Positions 39,518 to 48,563 of a DNA stretch of 64,000 nucleotides are shown here, piece by piece. Position 1 is the first letter of the stretch; every line of letters begins with the position of its first letter. Position numbers and translations under genes: made by a program. Origin of the DNA: Prosthecobacter vanneervenii (GTDB taxonomy: Bacteria > Verrucomicrobiota > Verrucomicrobiia > Verrucomicrobiales > Verrucomicrobiaceae); contig NZ_JACHIG010000001.1 of assembly GCF_014203095.1 (NCBI RefSeq), positions 992,001 through 1,056,000 on the forward strand, given 5' to 3'. A model generated the notes under the pieces. It worked only from the letters and a program-made list of their open reading frames with translations. It made no database searches and had not been told where the DNA came from.

Positions 39518-40315
39518 TTAGGCGATGATCTTTTTGCGCAGGAGCACGAGGACGAGCACGGCGAGCCCAAAGCCCGCACCTGCACAAATAGCTGCAAAGG
39601 CGCCGGCGGACATTTTCTGCTGCCACTGGGCGAGAAAGCTGGAAGACTCCGCCTTGGGCTTTGGCGGCATGGCCTCCGCGGGACTCATGACGAGCTCCAC
39701 ATTTTCAAAGGTGAGCCCCTCGACGGATTTGGTGACGAGGTTTTTCAAGTCGGGAGTGGAGCTTTCCACATCATAGCCGGGACGAAATTTGATGAAGACA
39801 GCCGCAGATGGCAGCAGTGTTTTCTCGCTCAGCGGATCGTTGTTTGGCAGGGCGATGTGGACCTTGGCGGCCACGACCCCATCCACCTTCATGAGCGTGT
39901 CTGAGAGCTCCTGGCTGAGCGCATCGATGAAGCGGATGCGCTCCTCCGTTGGCGAGCTGACAAGGCCGCTCTTCTGAAAGACGTCCCCCATTTTCATGAG
40001 TTTCTGCCGGGGCAGCCCGATGGCCTGAAGTGAAGACATGGCCAGTGCGAAATCTTCCTGCGGTACTTCGAGAATCCACAACCCTTCTTTCCCGGGCACC
40101 TTGCTGCAGTCGATCTTCTGATCCAGGAGATAGGCCATGATCTCATTGGACTCCTCCTCTTTGAGCTCGCTGAACAAGGGAACCTTGCTGCAAGATGTCA
40201 GCACGAAAAGGGTGAGCACCAGCAAGGGGCGTATAAATAAGGACAGGCGTGCTATCACAGGGAAAAAAGTCGCAGTTGGAATGTTGGGAAAAGACGAGAT
40301 CGCATGAGGCTGCAT
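39518..40315 (-). CDS. sctJ: T3SS inner-ring lipoprotein SctJ
   Basis: A 265-aa YscJ/PrgK/EscJ-family protein. The lipobox is LTSC with Cys42, preceded by a hydrophobic stretch. The ring-building domains follow (LFSELKEEESNEIMAYL, VHIALPNNDPLSEK, AAVFIKFRPGYD), and a C-terminal membrane segment (about 236-259) ends in RKK. The ATG at 40315 overlaps the sctI stop (TGATG), favouring coupled translation. A GTG at 40258 would give a more typical short lipoprotein signal and is an alternative start. SctJ forms the inner-membrane ring with SctD. Confidence 0.96.
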   Translation of the reverse strand: MQPHAISSFPNIPTATFFPVIARLSLFIRPLLVLTLFVLTSCSKVPLFSELKEEESNEIMAYLLDQKIDCSKVPGKEGLWILEVPQEDFALAMSSLQAIGLPRQKLMKMGDVFQKSGLVSSPTEERIRFIDALSQELSDTLMKVDGVVAAKVHIALPNNDPLSEKTLLPSAAVFIKFRPGYDVESSTPDLKNLVTKSVEGLTFENVELVMSPAEAMPPKPKAESSSFLAQWQQKMSAGAFAAICAGAGFGLAVLVLVLLRKKIIA

Positions 40316-40755
40316 CAGCCGCCTTTGCTAAGCTCCTTGATGGTGTTGGTGCCAGCCTTGGAGGCATTGTCCACGCCCATGACAGACATGGTCCAGCGGG
40401 CGATCTCGATCTGCAGGGACATGATCTGGCCGAAGTCGTTGCCAAGCTGGAGAGGATCTGCGCGGGAGATTTCCTCGATCTTGGTGGTGATGCCGTTGAG
40501 CGAATCGTTGTAGCCGAGATTGAACTTGGACACGCCTTCAAGAATGGAGTCACCCAAGGTGCGGAAGCCGCCCTGCTCTGCCTGAGCGGCCTGATTCACG
40601 GGCGGCGTGCTGGTGCCGCTGACGGGCTGCACTCCGGCGACGAGTGCGCGCAGGCGGTCCACATCTGCCATGGATGAGGCAGGGGGGGTGACAGGCAGTG
40701 GTTGGCTGAAAGCTGCGGGCGCTGGAGCGGCGGCAGCGATGACGGCTGTGGTCAT
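40315..40755 (-). CDS. sctI: T3SS inner rod protein SctI
   Basis: A 146-aa protein with an Ala/Pro-rich N-terminus and a C-terminal helical hairpin (about 62-140) containing RTLGDSILEGVSKF, LQLGNDFGQIMSLQIEIARWTM and a final GTNTIKELSKGG. This matches the YscI/HrpB/PrgJ rod family, including the conserved end that packs in the needle base. It starts inside the stop of the preceding TPR gene (4-nt overlap) and its stop overlaps the sctJ start. Confidence 0.92.
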   Translation of the reverse strand: MTTAVIAAAAPAPAAFSQPLPVTPPASSMADVDRLRALVAGVQPVSGTSTPPVNQAAQAEQGGFRTLGDSILEGVSKFNLGYNDSLNGITTKIEEISRADPLQLGNDFGQIMSLQIEIARWTMSVMGVDNASKAGTNTIKELSKGG

Positions 40756-41159
40756 AGCAGGCTGAGATTGGGTTTGAGCTGATCTGGGCTGAGTTTGGCA
40801 ACGTTGCGCGCCATGGTGGCGGCGTCTGGATCGGTCGTTTGCGCAGCCACCTCCTGCAGCAGCGTCTGGCCGGCGTCCTCATCCCCGCGCAGGCGCAGCG
40901 CCACACCGAGGTGGGCGCGCGCCAATGCGCTGTCGGGATTGAGAGTGAGCGCTCCTTCGCGCAGGGTCGTCACCGCGACGTCGTAGTGGCCTGCCAGCAT
41001 GGCCACCACGGAGGCGCCGATCACCGGCACTTCGTTTTCCGAGCGCACGGCACCCACGCCTTCAAAGATGGAGAGCGCCTCCTGGTGGAGGCCGTTCCAC
41101 GCGGCGGTGTAACCCACTCGCATGAGCAGACGCACCAGTTCTGAGTCGATCTGAACCAT
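40752..41159 (-). CDS. sctG: TPR protein at the YscG needle-chaperone position (SctG-like)
   Basis: A 135-aa all-helical protein with TPR-like repeats (AAWNGLHQEALSIFEGV, AMLAGHYDVAVTTLREGALTLNPDSALARAHLGVAL). It lies between the needle gene and sctI, exactly where yscG lies in Yersinia. YscG is a TPR-fold chaperone that with YscE keeps the needle protein monomeric in the cytoplasm. The HrpB1-type TPR family is a close alternative label. The assignment is by fold and position. Confidence 0.75.
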   Translation of the reverse strand: MVQIDSELVRLLMRVGYTAAWNGLHQEALSIFEGVGAVRSENEVPVIGASVVAMLAGHYDVAVTTLREGALTLNPDSALARAHLGVALRLRGDEDAGQTLLQEVAAQTTDPDAATMARNVAKLSPDQLKPNLSLL

Positions 41160-41186
41160 GATTTTAGGCGGGTGGCGGGAACTGGA

Positions 41187-41444
41187 TTAGCGGAGGTTTG
41201 ACACAGCGTTCTTGGAAGGCTCCTGGATCGCTTTCACGAGATTGGAGACAGCCGTGGCGGCGTTGGTCACCTGATTGACGCGCATCTGCAGCAGGACGAC
41301 GGAGCCGGGGTCGGAGAAGTCGGTGGTGCTGGCGTCCGTGACGACCTGGGTGGTCTCCGTGTTGAGCGTGGTGGCCATGGTTTTGATCTTGGTCCAGACC
41401 TCGGAGTCGGAAAACAAGGCGGGGCTGAAGGAGGGAATAGCCAT
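41187..41444 (-). CDS. sctF: T3SS needle subunit SctF
   Basis: An 85-aa helical protein of the YscF/PrgI/EscF size and pattern. It has a short polar N-terminus, a helix, a turn containing the Asp-Pro-Gly type break (TDFSDPGSVVLLQMRVNQ), and a second helix (QVTNAATAVSNLVKAIQEPSKNAVSNL). It should polymerise into the hollow needle. It lies between the yscE-like and yscG-like chaperone genes, which supports the call strongly. Confidence 0.92.
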   Translation of the reverse strand: MAIPSFSPALFSDSEVWTKIKTMATTLNTETTQVVTDASTTDFSDPGSVVLLQMRVNQVTNAATAVSNLVKAIQEPSKNAVSNLR

Positions 41445-41489
41445 AGTGAGGTGTGTGTTTTGAGTTGTGCTTTTGGGTTTGGTTTTGTG

Positions 41490-41762
41490 CTACGGCATGG
41501 GCGGCAGCTTCTGCAGCTTCACAAAAAATTCGATGACACGCTCTGCGCTGTCGATGCTGGCGGAAAGCTGCGTGAGTGAGGCAAACTCCCCGGTGGAGAC
41601 GCCGGCATCCTGATACTGGCGGATCCGCTGGCGCCAGGCGCCGAGGTAGGATACGGCATCCTGGTAGAAAGAACCATCCGTGTCGGCGGCCAGCGCCTCC
41701 TGAAAATCGGCTGTGTCGAGGCGGGCCTTCAAGGCGCTGTCGGCCAGGGGATCTGTGCTCAT
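41490..41762 (-). CDS. Small helical protein at the YscE co-chaperone position
   Basis: A 90-aa acidic helical protein starting STDPLADSALKARL and ending in an amphipathic helix (SIDSAERVIEFFVKLQKL). Sequence identity to YscE cannot be judged by eye, but its size and its place between sctD and sctF match yscE, the partner of YscG in needle-subunit binding. Its start overlaps the sctD stop by 4 nt (ATGA), so it is translated with the operon. Confidence 0.7.
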   Translation of the reverse strand: MSTDPLADSALKARLDTADFQEALAADTDGSFYQDAVSYLGAWRQRIRQYQDAGVSTGEFASLTQLSASIDSAERVIEFFVKLQKLPPMP

Positions 41763-43147
41763 GATTTGGTGGAGGTGATGGGTTTGCTCTTCATGACCAC
41801 GTCTCCCTGCCGCAGGCTGCGGATCTGGCCCTTTTCGATGATGCTGACCTTGTCGGTCTCGATTTTGGCCACGGTGCCGCCGTAGGGCAGACGGGCGCCG
41901 ATAAAGTAAACACCGCCGGTATTAAGGCGGATGTAGCCGAGCCCGTCATCACTGGAACGAATAGTCACGATGGTGGATTCCGGTGTGTCGATGGTGTCAG
42001 TGGTGATGAGATACCCAGTCTCCGGATCAGGCTCCGGAATGCTGACCGGAAGTGGCGGGGGCGCTGCCGCTGTCTGAGCTGGGGCAGCGCCTGGTTTTGC
42101 GAGGGCGCCGGGAAGCGGCACAGAGGCTGCCACCTGGACCGGCGCTGTGATCCGTGGGCGTGGTGCTTCGATCTCCACACTGTCCTCGATCTCGCTGATG
42201 CCAGGCACTTCGGAGAGCAGCGTCTGCTTCATGCCCACCCAGTCATTCGCAGAAGCGAGCTTGCCGGTGACTTTGATCTTGCCCTCACTGAGGCTGGTGA
42301 CGGTGAGGGCGAGATGCTGGTTGTCGAGAAGGGAGCGTGCGCTGGCGGCGATCTTTTCCAAGCTGAATATCTTGGTGCGAATGCCGGGTACCGTGGCACG
42401 AAACACCGCCTGCAGCTCACGCTGCTTGTTTTCAGTGTCCACGTATCCGAATGCGGTGAGCCGTCCTGCATTTTCCTCCAACTTGATGCTGCCTGCCAGG
42501 CCAAGCTCCTCCACGACCGCTCTAGCACGCGCTATGGGTTTGTCCGGCTTGGGCAGCTCTTCGGAATTCTCACCGCGAGCAGAGAAATACCCACTGTAAA
42601 CAACGCCCCAGCCAAGTAACAGCAGCAGGCCGCAGGCGATGCCGAGGAGCGGCCCGATGCGCGAGGGCGCATGAGCGGACTTCTCCAAGTTCTGGGCTGC
42701 AACGGCAGCGGGCTGCGCAGGTGAGGCGTCTGCAGCCTGGGCCTCTGCAGGCGCTGGTTCTTTGTCGGACGGGGCAGGCACAGGCTCCGTATCTTTCTCC
42801 AGCTCCGGCACGTCGGCAGAGGACATCAGGGGCCATTTGCCCTCAGCAGGACCAATGACGAGGTGCGAGCCGCCGATGGAAAGGAAAGCAAAGGATGGAA
42901 CGACCTGGCGTGCATCTCGAATGCGTTTGCCGTCCACAAAGACACGCCCGCCAAGCGGTGCGGCGGTGATGCCGGAGGATGCAAGATCGATCTCCAGATG
43001 CTGCGGTGCGACGAGCACGTCATGAAGCACGACATCGCATTCGTCATCGCTGCCAACCAGAGTCTTGCCGGCATACAGGCCGATCTCCGCGCCCTGATGC
43101 GGGCCGGCGATCACTTTCAGAAGCCATTGTTGACGGGCATCACTCAT
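41759..43147 (-). CDS. sctD: T3SS inner-ring protein SctD
   Basis: A 462-aa YscD-family protein. An N-terminal cytoplasmic FHA-like domain spans about residues 8-100 (TLVGSDDECDVVLHD, VFVDGKRI). An Ala/Pro-rich linker follows, then one membrane segment at about 164-186, then periplasmic BON-like ring-building domains (LTVTSLSEGKIKVTGKLASANDW). An additional Pro-rich stretch near 340-375 precedes a C-terminal beta-rich segment (VYFIGARLPYGGTVAKIETDKVSIIEKGQ) reminiscent of a secretin-interacting PulC/GspC-like unit, longer than in YscD. SctD joins the SctC and SctJ rings. Its start overlaps the sctC stop by 4 nt. Confidence 0.94.
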   Translation of the reverse strand: MSDARQQWLLKVIAGPHQGAEIGLYAGKTLVGSDDECDVVLHDVLVAPQHLEIDLASSGITAAPLGGRVFVDGKRIRDARQVVPSFAFLSIGGSHLVIGPAEGKWPLMSSADVPELEKDTEPVPAPSDKEPAPAEAQAADASPAQPAAVAAQNLEKSAHAPSRIGPLLGIACGLLLLLGWGVVYSGYFSARGENSEELPKPDKPIARARAVVEELGLAGSIKLEENAGRLTAFGYVDTENKQRELQAVFRATVPGIRTKIFSLEKIAASARSLLDNQHLALTVTSLSEGKIKVTGKLASANDWVGMKQTLLSEVPGISEIEDSVEIEAPRPRITAPVQVAASVPLPGALAKPGAAPAQTAAAPPPLPVSIPEPDPETGYLITTDTIDTPESTIVTIRSSDDGLGYIRLNTGGVYFIGARLPYGGTVAKIETDKVSIIEKGQIRSLRQGDVVMKSKPITSTKS

Positions 43148-45198
43148 GGGCGGGAAGGATTGGATGCAGGGGGAAGCAGAACGGAAGGTTCTTCACGCAG
43201 AGGCAAAGCACGGGGTATCCAGCCTTTTTCATTGTCTGTTCGGGCTGCACCGGAGGTCTGAGGCGCACGTGGCTGCGTGAGGCCAGACTGATCTCCACCA
43301 GCCTGATTACCGGCGGCGAGGCGGCGTGCGAGATCATCGACCTTCTCGCGTGAAATCTGGTCGCTGTTGAGGTAGCTCGGAAGCGCGAGGTCATTGCCAG
43401 CCGTGCCAACGAAAGCCGCAGGATCTGTGGCTTCTTTCATCAAATCCACAATGCGGGGCGTGATGAAGAAGAAGCGCTGCGTGCGCTCGTGAGTGCGTGC
43501 ATTGTTGGAAAAAATCTTTCCAAGCAGCGGCACCTTGGCCAGCAGAGGGACCTGGCGGCTGCTGCGGTTGCGACGCTCCACGGAGTAGCCTCCGAGCAGC
43601 AGTGTCTTGTTTTCTGGCACGAGCGCCTGGGTGTTGATGGCGCTCTCACGAGTGGTGGGAATCTCACCCACGCGCTGGTCGGAGAAGCTGCCGTCGGTGA
43701 TATCAATCACGAGCCTGAAGTCCGTGTTCCCTCTCTCCTTCACGAGAGTGGGGGTCACGCGCAACTGAACTCCTGCTGTAACGTCGAATAGGTCCACTTG
43801 TAGATTTCCTGCTACCTTCACATAAACCTTTTCGTCAGTGCGGATTACAGCCTGGACGTTTTCCATGGTCAAAACAGAAGGGCTGGAAACGATTTGCGCA
43901 GCACCCACCTCCTCCACCGCACGCAGACGGCTCAACATTTCAAAGCCGCCGGCGCTGATGAGGGCCGTGGCGTTCAACCCGGCGCCGCGTGCGAGATTGG
44001 AGCCGTCCAAGAAGCTCGGGGTCTGCCCTTGGGTGTTTGTGCCATCAAAGAGACCGCGGTCTGCATCAAAGCCGAAGCGCGTGTTGTCATTGCCCTTTTT
44101 GCCAAGACCCAAGATCTCCACGCCGACATTGCGCAGATTGTCAGAACCGATGTCCACAATGGCGGCGCTGATTTCGATGGCCTTGGTGGGGACATCAATC
44201 ATGCGGATCAGCTCTTCATAGAGCGGCATGCGGGCCGCCACATCCCGCACGAGAACAGCATTGAGGCGCACATCGGCCACGATCATGGGCGCACGCGGAT
44301 CATTCGTGGCTGCGGGCTGGCCCACTGCGCCACCTGCACCGCCAAATCCTGGAACGGGCGTGGCCTTCTGCTGGGTGCCATAGGGGTCGTAGGGATTGAA
44401 AGACGGCAGCGGAGCGCCTGCATTGGGATTGCCCACAGCGGCCAGTCCCGTGCCACGCAGACTGGGATGCGTGCGGCGGCTTTCCGCCTCCTCCACCCCG
44501 GCAGAGAGCTGGCTGCCCGGCACCTGGTTTGCCATGAGGTTTTGCAGATTGCGGACCACACCGGGAATGATGCGTGTGGTGCCGCCATTGTTGACCGTGA
44601 CGTCGCTGGCGGAGGCGTAGTTAAGACGGAAGGTGCGGACGGTGATCTGGTCATTGATGCGCCGGCTCTCCTGAGTATCGAGATCACGTGCGAGCGCCTC
44701 GGTGGCCTGGATGAACTGCGCCCCGCCAATGAGGAGGATGACCCCTTCGCGGTGGCCGTTTTTGATCTGCACCTCCCTGCCCTTCGGACCGCTGGCGTAG
44801 CCGACGCTGAAAAGCACCTCATTCAAGGCAAAGGCCGTCACATAAGGCAGAGAAAGCGGACGGGAGAAAACCTCGTCGCCGGTTTCAATGATCATGCGCA
44901 CACCATCATAGAACCAGACCAGGCCATGGGCTTCGCAGATCTGGTCGAGCAGCCGGGCCGTGTCCACTTCCATGAAGGTGCCGCTGATGACGCCTTTGAC
45001 GGAGTCGCTGATCGAAACGGGAAGGCTTTGCAGAGTGGCGAACTCCTTGAGCACATCGCGAACCGGGCGCTGATGGGCGGTGAGGGTGATGCGCTTTGAA
45101 CGCCAGGGCACACGATCGTAATCCTGGGCGTGGAGGGCGGAAAGCCCCAGCAACTGCGCGGTGAGGAAAATAAAAAAGATGTATCGGGCGTGGCTCAT
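43144..45198 (-). CDS. sctC: T3SS outer-membrane secretin SctC
   Basis: The frame is open to 45243, but the ATG at 45198 gives a clean Sec signal peptide (SHARYIFFIFLTAQLLGLSALHA) and a 684-aa product. N0/N1 domains follow (VRDVLKEFATLQSLPVSIS, VISGTFMEVDTARLLDQI), then a Gly/Pro-rich insert (near FNPYDPYGTQQKATPVPGFGG), then the secretin barrel domain with VSSPSVLTMENVQAVIRTDEKVYVKV and the signature VPLLAKVPLLGKIFSN. It forms the outer-membrane pore. It is longer than YscC (607 aa), mostly through the insert. No pilotin gene was recognised nearby. The start lies 4 bp after the YscB-like chaperone gene. Confidence 0.96.
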   Translation of the reverse strand: MSHARYIFFIFLTAQLLGLSALHAQDYDRVPWRSKRITLTAHQRPVRDVLKEFATLQSLPVSISDSVKGVISGTFMEVDTARLLDQICEAHGLVWFYDGVRMIIETGDEVFSRPLSLPYVTAFALNEVLFSVGYASGPKGREVQIKNGHREGVILLIGGAQFIQATEALARDLDTQESRRINDQITVRTFRLNYASASDVTVNNGGTTRIIPGVVRNLQNLMANQVPGSQLSAGVEEAESRRTHPSLRGTGLAAVGNPNAGAPLPSFNPYDPYGTQQKATPVPGFGGAGGAVGQPAATNDPRAPMIVADVRLNAVLVRDVAARMPLYEELIRMIDVPTKAIEISAAIVDIGSDNLRNVGVEILGLGKKGNDNTRFGFDADRGLFDGTNTQGQTPSFLDGSNLARGAGLNATALISAGGFEMLSRLRAVEEVGAAQIVSSPSVLTMENVQAVIRTDEKVYVKVAGNLQVDLFDVTAGVQLRVTPTLVKERGNTDFRLVIDITDGSFSDQRVGEIPTTRESAINTQALVPENKTLLLGGYSVERRNRSSRQVPLLAKVPLLGKIFSNNARTHERTQRFFFITPRIVDLMKEATDPAAFVGTAGNDLALPSYLNSDQISREKVDDLARRLAAGNQAGGDQSGLTQPRAPQTSGAARTDNEKGWIPRALPLREEPSVLLPPASNPSRP

Positions 45199-45202
45199 GG
45201 AC

Positions 45203-45619
45203 TTAGACGGTGGCGAGCCAGTTTTTCCAAAACTCGGTCTCATTGATCAGGGATTCGGCAGCCTGCAAAAAGGTAGAGATGGCGACCTGGTGTTCTTCAA
45301 AAGAACGCCACAGCACCAGTTCATCACTTTCAGGTTCGAGCGTGAGAACCTCAGGAGTTCCGAGTTTGCCAAAGCGAACCGCCTGAAGCCCCAGGCAGGA
45401 GGAAAGCAAGGTCTGGCGGGATTCTTCACGGCGTGCTGCGATGTCCCCCGCCTTGCCGATGAGGCCGATGAGGACGAACCTGCCATGACTGAGAGGCTGG
45501 ACACGCAGGTCATGGTTTTCAATGCGGATCACATGGACACCCCGGGCATCTGCCTCAGGGACTGGGGCGCCTGCTTCATCGCACAGCACGGAAATCAGTT
45601 CATTCAGCGGGGATGTCAT
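45203..45619 (-). CDS. CesT-family T3SS chaperone at the YscB position
   Basis: A 138-aa protein with the alternating helix-strand layout of CesT/Tir-type chaperones (NELISVLCDEAG, NHDLRVQPLSHGRFVLIGLIG, EPESDELVLWRSFE, helix ISTFLQAAESLI). It directly precedes sctC, as yscB precedes yscC in Yersinia. There YscB pairs with SycN to present the gatekeeper YopN for secretion. A SycN-like partner is encoded at 48560-48961, so the pair is complete here. Confidence 0.8.
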   Translation of the reverse strand: MTSPLNELISVLCDEAGAPVPEADARGVHVIRIENHDLRVQPLSHGRFVLIGLIGKAGDIAARREESRQTLLSSCLGLQAVRFGKLGTPEVLTLEPESDELVLWRSFEEHQVAISTFLQAAESLINETEFWKNWLATV

Positions 45620-45659
45620 GAAATCGGGTGGTAGGCAGTGGTAGTCGTCAAATAGCGGG

Positions 45660-47762
45660 TCATGCGGCGATGCGGCCGAGTGGCTGGATGGTGATCTCCT
45701 CCGTCAGCTCCTGATGGCTGAGGACTGGCAGCTCATAAAACTCCTGCTCGATGAGCTTGCGGGTGTAGCGGCGGACATCGAGGGAGGTCAGCAGGACGGG
45801 GCGCTGATTGCTTTCGATGATGTTGCCGACCTCCTTGCGCACGGAGGTGAGCAGAGCTTTAACGGTGGCGGGCTCCAGCGCCAGATACGCACCCGCGGAA
45901 GTCTGGCGCACGGCCTTGCGCACCTTCTCCTCCAGACCGGGCTCCAGCAAATAGACAGCCAGGATGTTCTGGCCACGGCTGAACTTGTAGCTGATGTAAC
46001 GCTTCAAACCCGAACGCACGTACTCGGTGAGCAGCACGGCTTCTTTCTCCTTCTGCCCCCACTCGATGAGAGACTGCAGGATGGTGCGAAGATTTCGGAT
46101 GGAGACCTCCTCCTGCACCAGACGCTGAAAGACCTCGGTGATCTTCTGCACGGGAAGCACGCGCTGGACTTCGCGCACCACTTCGGGGAACTGCGACTCC
46201 ATCTGCTCCAGCAGATATTTGGTTTCCTGCAGGCCGATGAAGTCGCCGGCGTAGCGTTTTAAGATGACGCTCAAGTGATAAGTCAGCACCTGCGTAGGCG
46301 CGAGGAAAGGCACCTTGGCTTTTTCCAAATCCGTGATGCGTTCCGTGGGCACCCACAGTGGCAGCAGGCCACGCAGGAAGGGCTTGTCCTCGGTGAAAGG
46401 GATGTTCAGCATCCGCAGGGAGTCCGGCTTTTCACGCGCCAGCACGCAGTCGCTTCTGAACATGCCCTCGGCGATGGGCACTTCATGCAGGAGAATTTTA
46501 TAGCACCCTGCGGGGAGAGATTCATTGAAGCGCAGATGGATACCGGGAAACGGCACGCCGAGGTCATGATAGAGCGCTTTGCGCACACGGATGAGTTCCT
46601 CGTTCATGGCATTGGCATCCACCACATCCTGGCTGGCGGCGGACACATCCATGAGGAGAGGCACGGTGACGGAAAACTCATCGCCATCATCACGACGCTG
46701 CTTGATGGCGGGCTTGGCGCCGCTGGCGGCCGCGGCTGGCAGGTTGTGCTTGTCATGCTGCACTGCGACGGGGGTGTTCTGTGTCCTGAAATTGGCAAAG
46801 CCGATGAGACCGGCCACCAAGCCCAGCAGCATGAAGGGGATCTTGGGAAAGCCAGGGATGAGCGCAAAGCCGAACATGAAGCCGGCGGCGATCATGAGCG
46901 CCTTGGGCTGCGAGAGGAGCTGCCTGCCCACATCGCCGCCGAGAGCGCCCCCCTCCTCCTCATTGCCCACACGGGTCACGATCATGCCTGCGGTGATGGA
47001 GATGAGCAGAGCTGGAATCTGCGAGACAAGACCATCCCCGATGGTGAGGATGGAGTAGGTGGTGACCGCCTTGCCGATCTCCCAGCCTTTTTGCAACGTG
47101 CCGATGGCGATGCCAGCGGTGATGTTGATGGCGGTGATGATGAGGCCCGCGATGGCGTCCCCTTTCACGAACTTCATGGCCCCGTCCATGGAGCCATGGA
47201 GCTGGCTTTCCTTTTCGATGGCGCTGCGGCGTTTCTTGGCCTCCTCCTGCGTGATGTTTCCTGCACGCAGATCGGCATCAATGCTCATCTGCTTGCCGGG
47301 CATGGCATCCAGCGTGAAGCGCGCCGCCACCTCCGCGACACGCTCGGCCCCCTTGGTGATGACCACGAACTGCACAATGGTGATGATGAGGAAGATCACC
47401 ACACCCACGACGAAGTTCCCGCCGACCACGAAGTTTCCGAACGTGAAAACAATATCCCCCGCATGAGCGTGCAGCAGGATGAGGCGCGTGGTGGTGATGT
47501 TCAGCGAGAGGCGGAAGAGCGTGGTGACCAGCAGCAGTGAGGGAAACGTGGAGAACTCCAGGATGTGCGGCACATACATGGAAAGCATGAGCAGCAGCAT
47601 CGAGATGGCCAGGTTCACCGCCAGCAGCAGGTCCAGCACTGCAGGCGGCACCGGCAGGATCATCAGCGAGAGGATCATGACCACCACGACCGCCATGAGG
47701 ATGTCGTAGTACCTGGAGCCTTTAGTCAGGGCGTTTTGAACGGATGAAATAGCAAATGCCAT
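45660..47762 (-). CDS. sctV: T3SS major export gate protein SctV
   Basis: A 700-aa LcrD/YscV/FlhA-family protein. The N-terminal half holds about eight membrane segments and the family signature FSTFPSLLLVTTLFRLSLN, then ITTTRLIL. The conserved cytoplasmic loop contains FTLDAMPGKQMSIDADLRAG. The C-terminal half (from about residue 360) is the soluble nonameric ring that receives chaperone-substrate complexes. Length and motifs are full. It starts 5 bp after yscY, as lcrD follows yscY in Yersinia. Confidence 0.98.
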   Translation of the reverse strand: MAFAISSVQNALTKGSRYYDILMAVVVVMILSLMILPVPPAVLDLLLAVNLAISMLLLMLSMYVPHILEFSTFPSLLLVTTLFRLSLNITTTRLILLHAHAGDIVFTFGNFVVGGNFVVGVVIFLIITIVQFVVITKGAERVAEVAARFTLDAMPGKQMSIDADLRAGNITQEEAKKRRSAIEKESQLHGSMDGAMKFVKGDAIAGLIITAINITAGIAIGTLQKGWEIGKAVTTYSILTIGDGLVSQIPALLISITAGMIVTRVGNEEEGGALGGDVGRQLLSQPKALMIAAGFMFGFALIPGFPKIPFMLLGLVAGLIGFANFRTQNTPVAVQHDKHNLPAAAASGAKPAIKQRRDDGDEFSVTVPLLMDVSAASQDVVDANAMNEELIRVRKALYHDLGVPFPGIHLRFNESLPAGCYKILLHEVPIAEGMFRSDCVLAREKPDSLRMLNIPFTEDKPFLRGLLPLWVPTERITDLEKAKVPFLAPTQVLTYHLSVILKRYAGDFIGLQETKYLLEQMESQFPEVVREVQRVLPVQKITEVFQRLVQEEVSIRNLRTILQSLIEWGQKEKEAVLLTEYVRSGLKRYISYKFSRGQNILAVYLLEPGLEEKVRKAVRQTSAGAYLALEPATVKALLTSVRKEVGNIIESNQRPVLLTSLDVRRYTRKLIEQEFYELPVLSHQELTEEITIQPLGRIAA

Positions 47763-47767
47763 AGGGT

Positions 47768-48157
47768 TCAGCTTTGTGTGTCCGTGAGCAGCGAAGCCAG
47801 AAAGTCTCGTGCGGCCTCATGTTTGCCCTGCTCCCACAGGGCCTTGGCGAAGACGAGCCCCACCGGGATGCGAAGGGCACCGGATGCCTGCTTGAAAGCA
47901 CGGGTGGCGGCGCGGGCGGCCGCCACCGGAGAGCCGCCCTGCAGCTCCGCCAGGGCCAGGCAGCGCTGCACCTCGGCGTCTTCAGGAAAGGACTGGAAGG
48001 CCAGACGGAGCAATGTGCATGCTTTGTCAGCCTTGTGCTGCTCCAGGTGCAGATAGGAAACCAGCAGCAGCCAGTTGCGCTGGCGCGGCGTAAGCACTAG
48101 GGGCGCACGCTGCGGCGCTGCTGTCGGAGTGGATACTGTCATATGGGTTTCTTGCAT
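47768..48157 (-). CDS. yscY: YscY-like TPR chaperone
   Basis: The open frame extends to 48511 but that part only shadows yscX. The ATG at 48157, 8 bp after the yscX stop, gives a 129-aa product; an ATG at 48142 is a second choice. The sequence starts a YscY-like core with LTPRQRNWLLLVSYLHLEQHK, then TPR helices (ACTLLRLAFQSFPEDAEVQRCLALAEL). In Yersinia YscY binds YscX and the export gate SctV, and both are needed for secretion. It lies between yscX and sctV exactly as in Yersinia. Confidence 0.88.
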   Translation of the reverse strand: MQETHMTVSTPTAAPQRAPLVLTPRQRNWLLLVSYLHLEQHKADKACTLLRLAFQSFPEDAEVQRCLALAELQGGSPVAAARAATRAFKQASGALRIPVGLVFAKALWEQGKHEAARDFLASLLTDTQS

Positions 48158-48164
48158 CGAGATG

Positions 48165-48563
48165 TCAGCCCTTGAGCAGTGCGTAGCGGTATTGTTCCCC
48201 CAGTTCATGCGCGGCACCGAGGTGATGGAGCAGGTCCATGGCGTCACGCAGCGCTCTGGTGGCCTCGGGGTCGGACTCCTGGCCGAGTGTTTCCTGCAGG
48301 CTGGCCAGCACCTCTTCGCGCAGCGAATGATAGATGCTGGGATGCAGGATGGACTGGTCCTGCACACACGGGCGCAGAGCATCCAGCACCACCTTTTCAA
48401 ATGTCTCAGCCTGAAGCATGGCCTCAAGCTGCCGCTCCACCGCCGCATCGATCGGCTGCAGGCGAGAATCCTCCGGCAGTTGCGGCGTGGTAGGCTCGTC
48501 AGCGATCTCAATGGAGGAAAGCCCCACCCGCGTGCGAAATGACTCTGGAAGGAGCTGGGTCAT
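48165..48563 (-). CDS. yscX: YscX-like secreted component
   Basis: A 132-aa protein resembling YscX: a polar N-terminus, a central LPEDSRLQPIDAAVERQLEAM segment, and C-terminal helices (ILHPSIYHSLREEVLASLQE, DAMDLLHHLGAAHELGEQY). YscX is found only in Ysc-type systems and is an early substrate that works with YscY. The start overlaps the sycN stop by 4 nt. The assignment rests on position in a fully conserved gene order plus moderate resemblance. Confidence 0.8.
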   Translation of the reverse strand: MTQLLPESFRTRVGLSSIEIADEPTTPQLPEDSRLQPIDAAVERQLEAMLQAETFEKVVLDALRPCVQDQSILHPSIYHSLREEVLASLQETLGQESDPEATRALRDAMDLLHHLGAAHELGEQYRYALLKG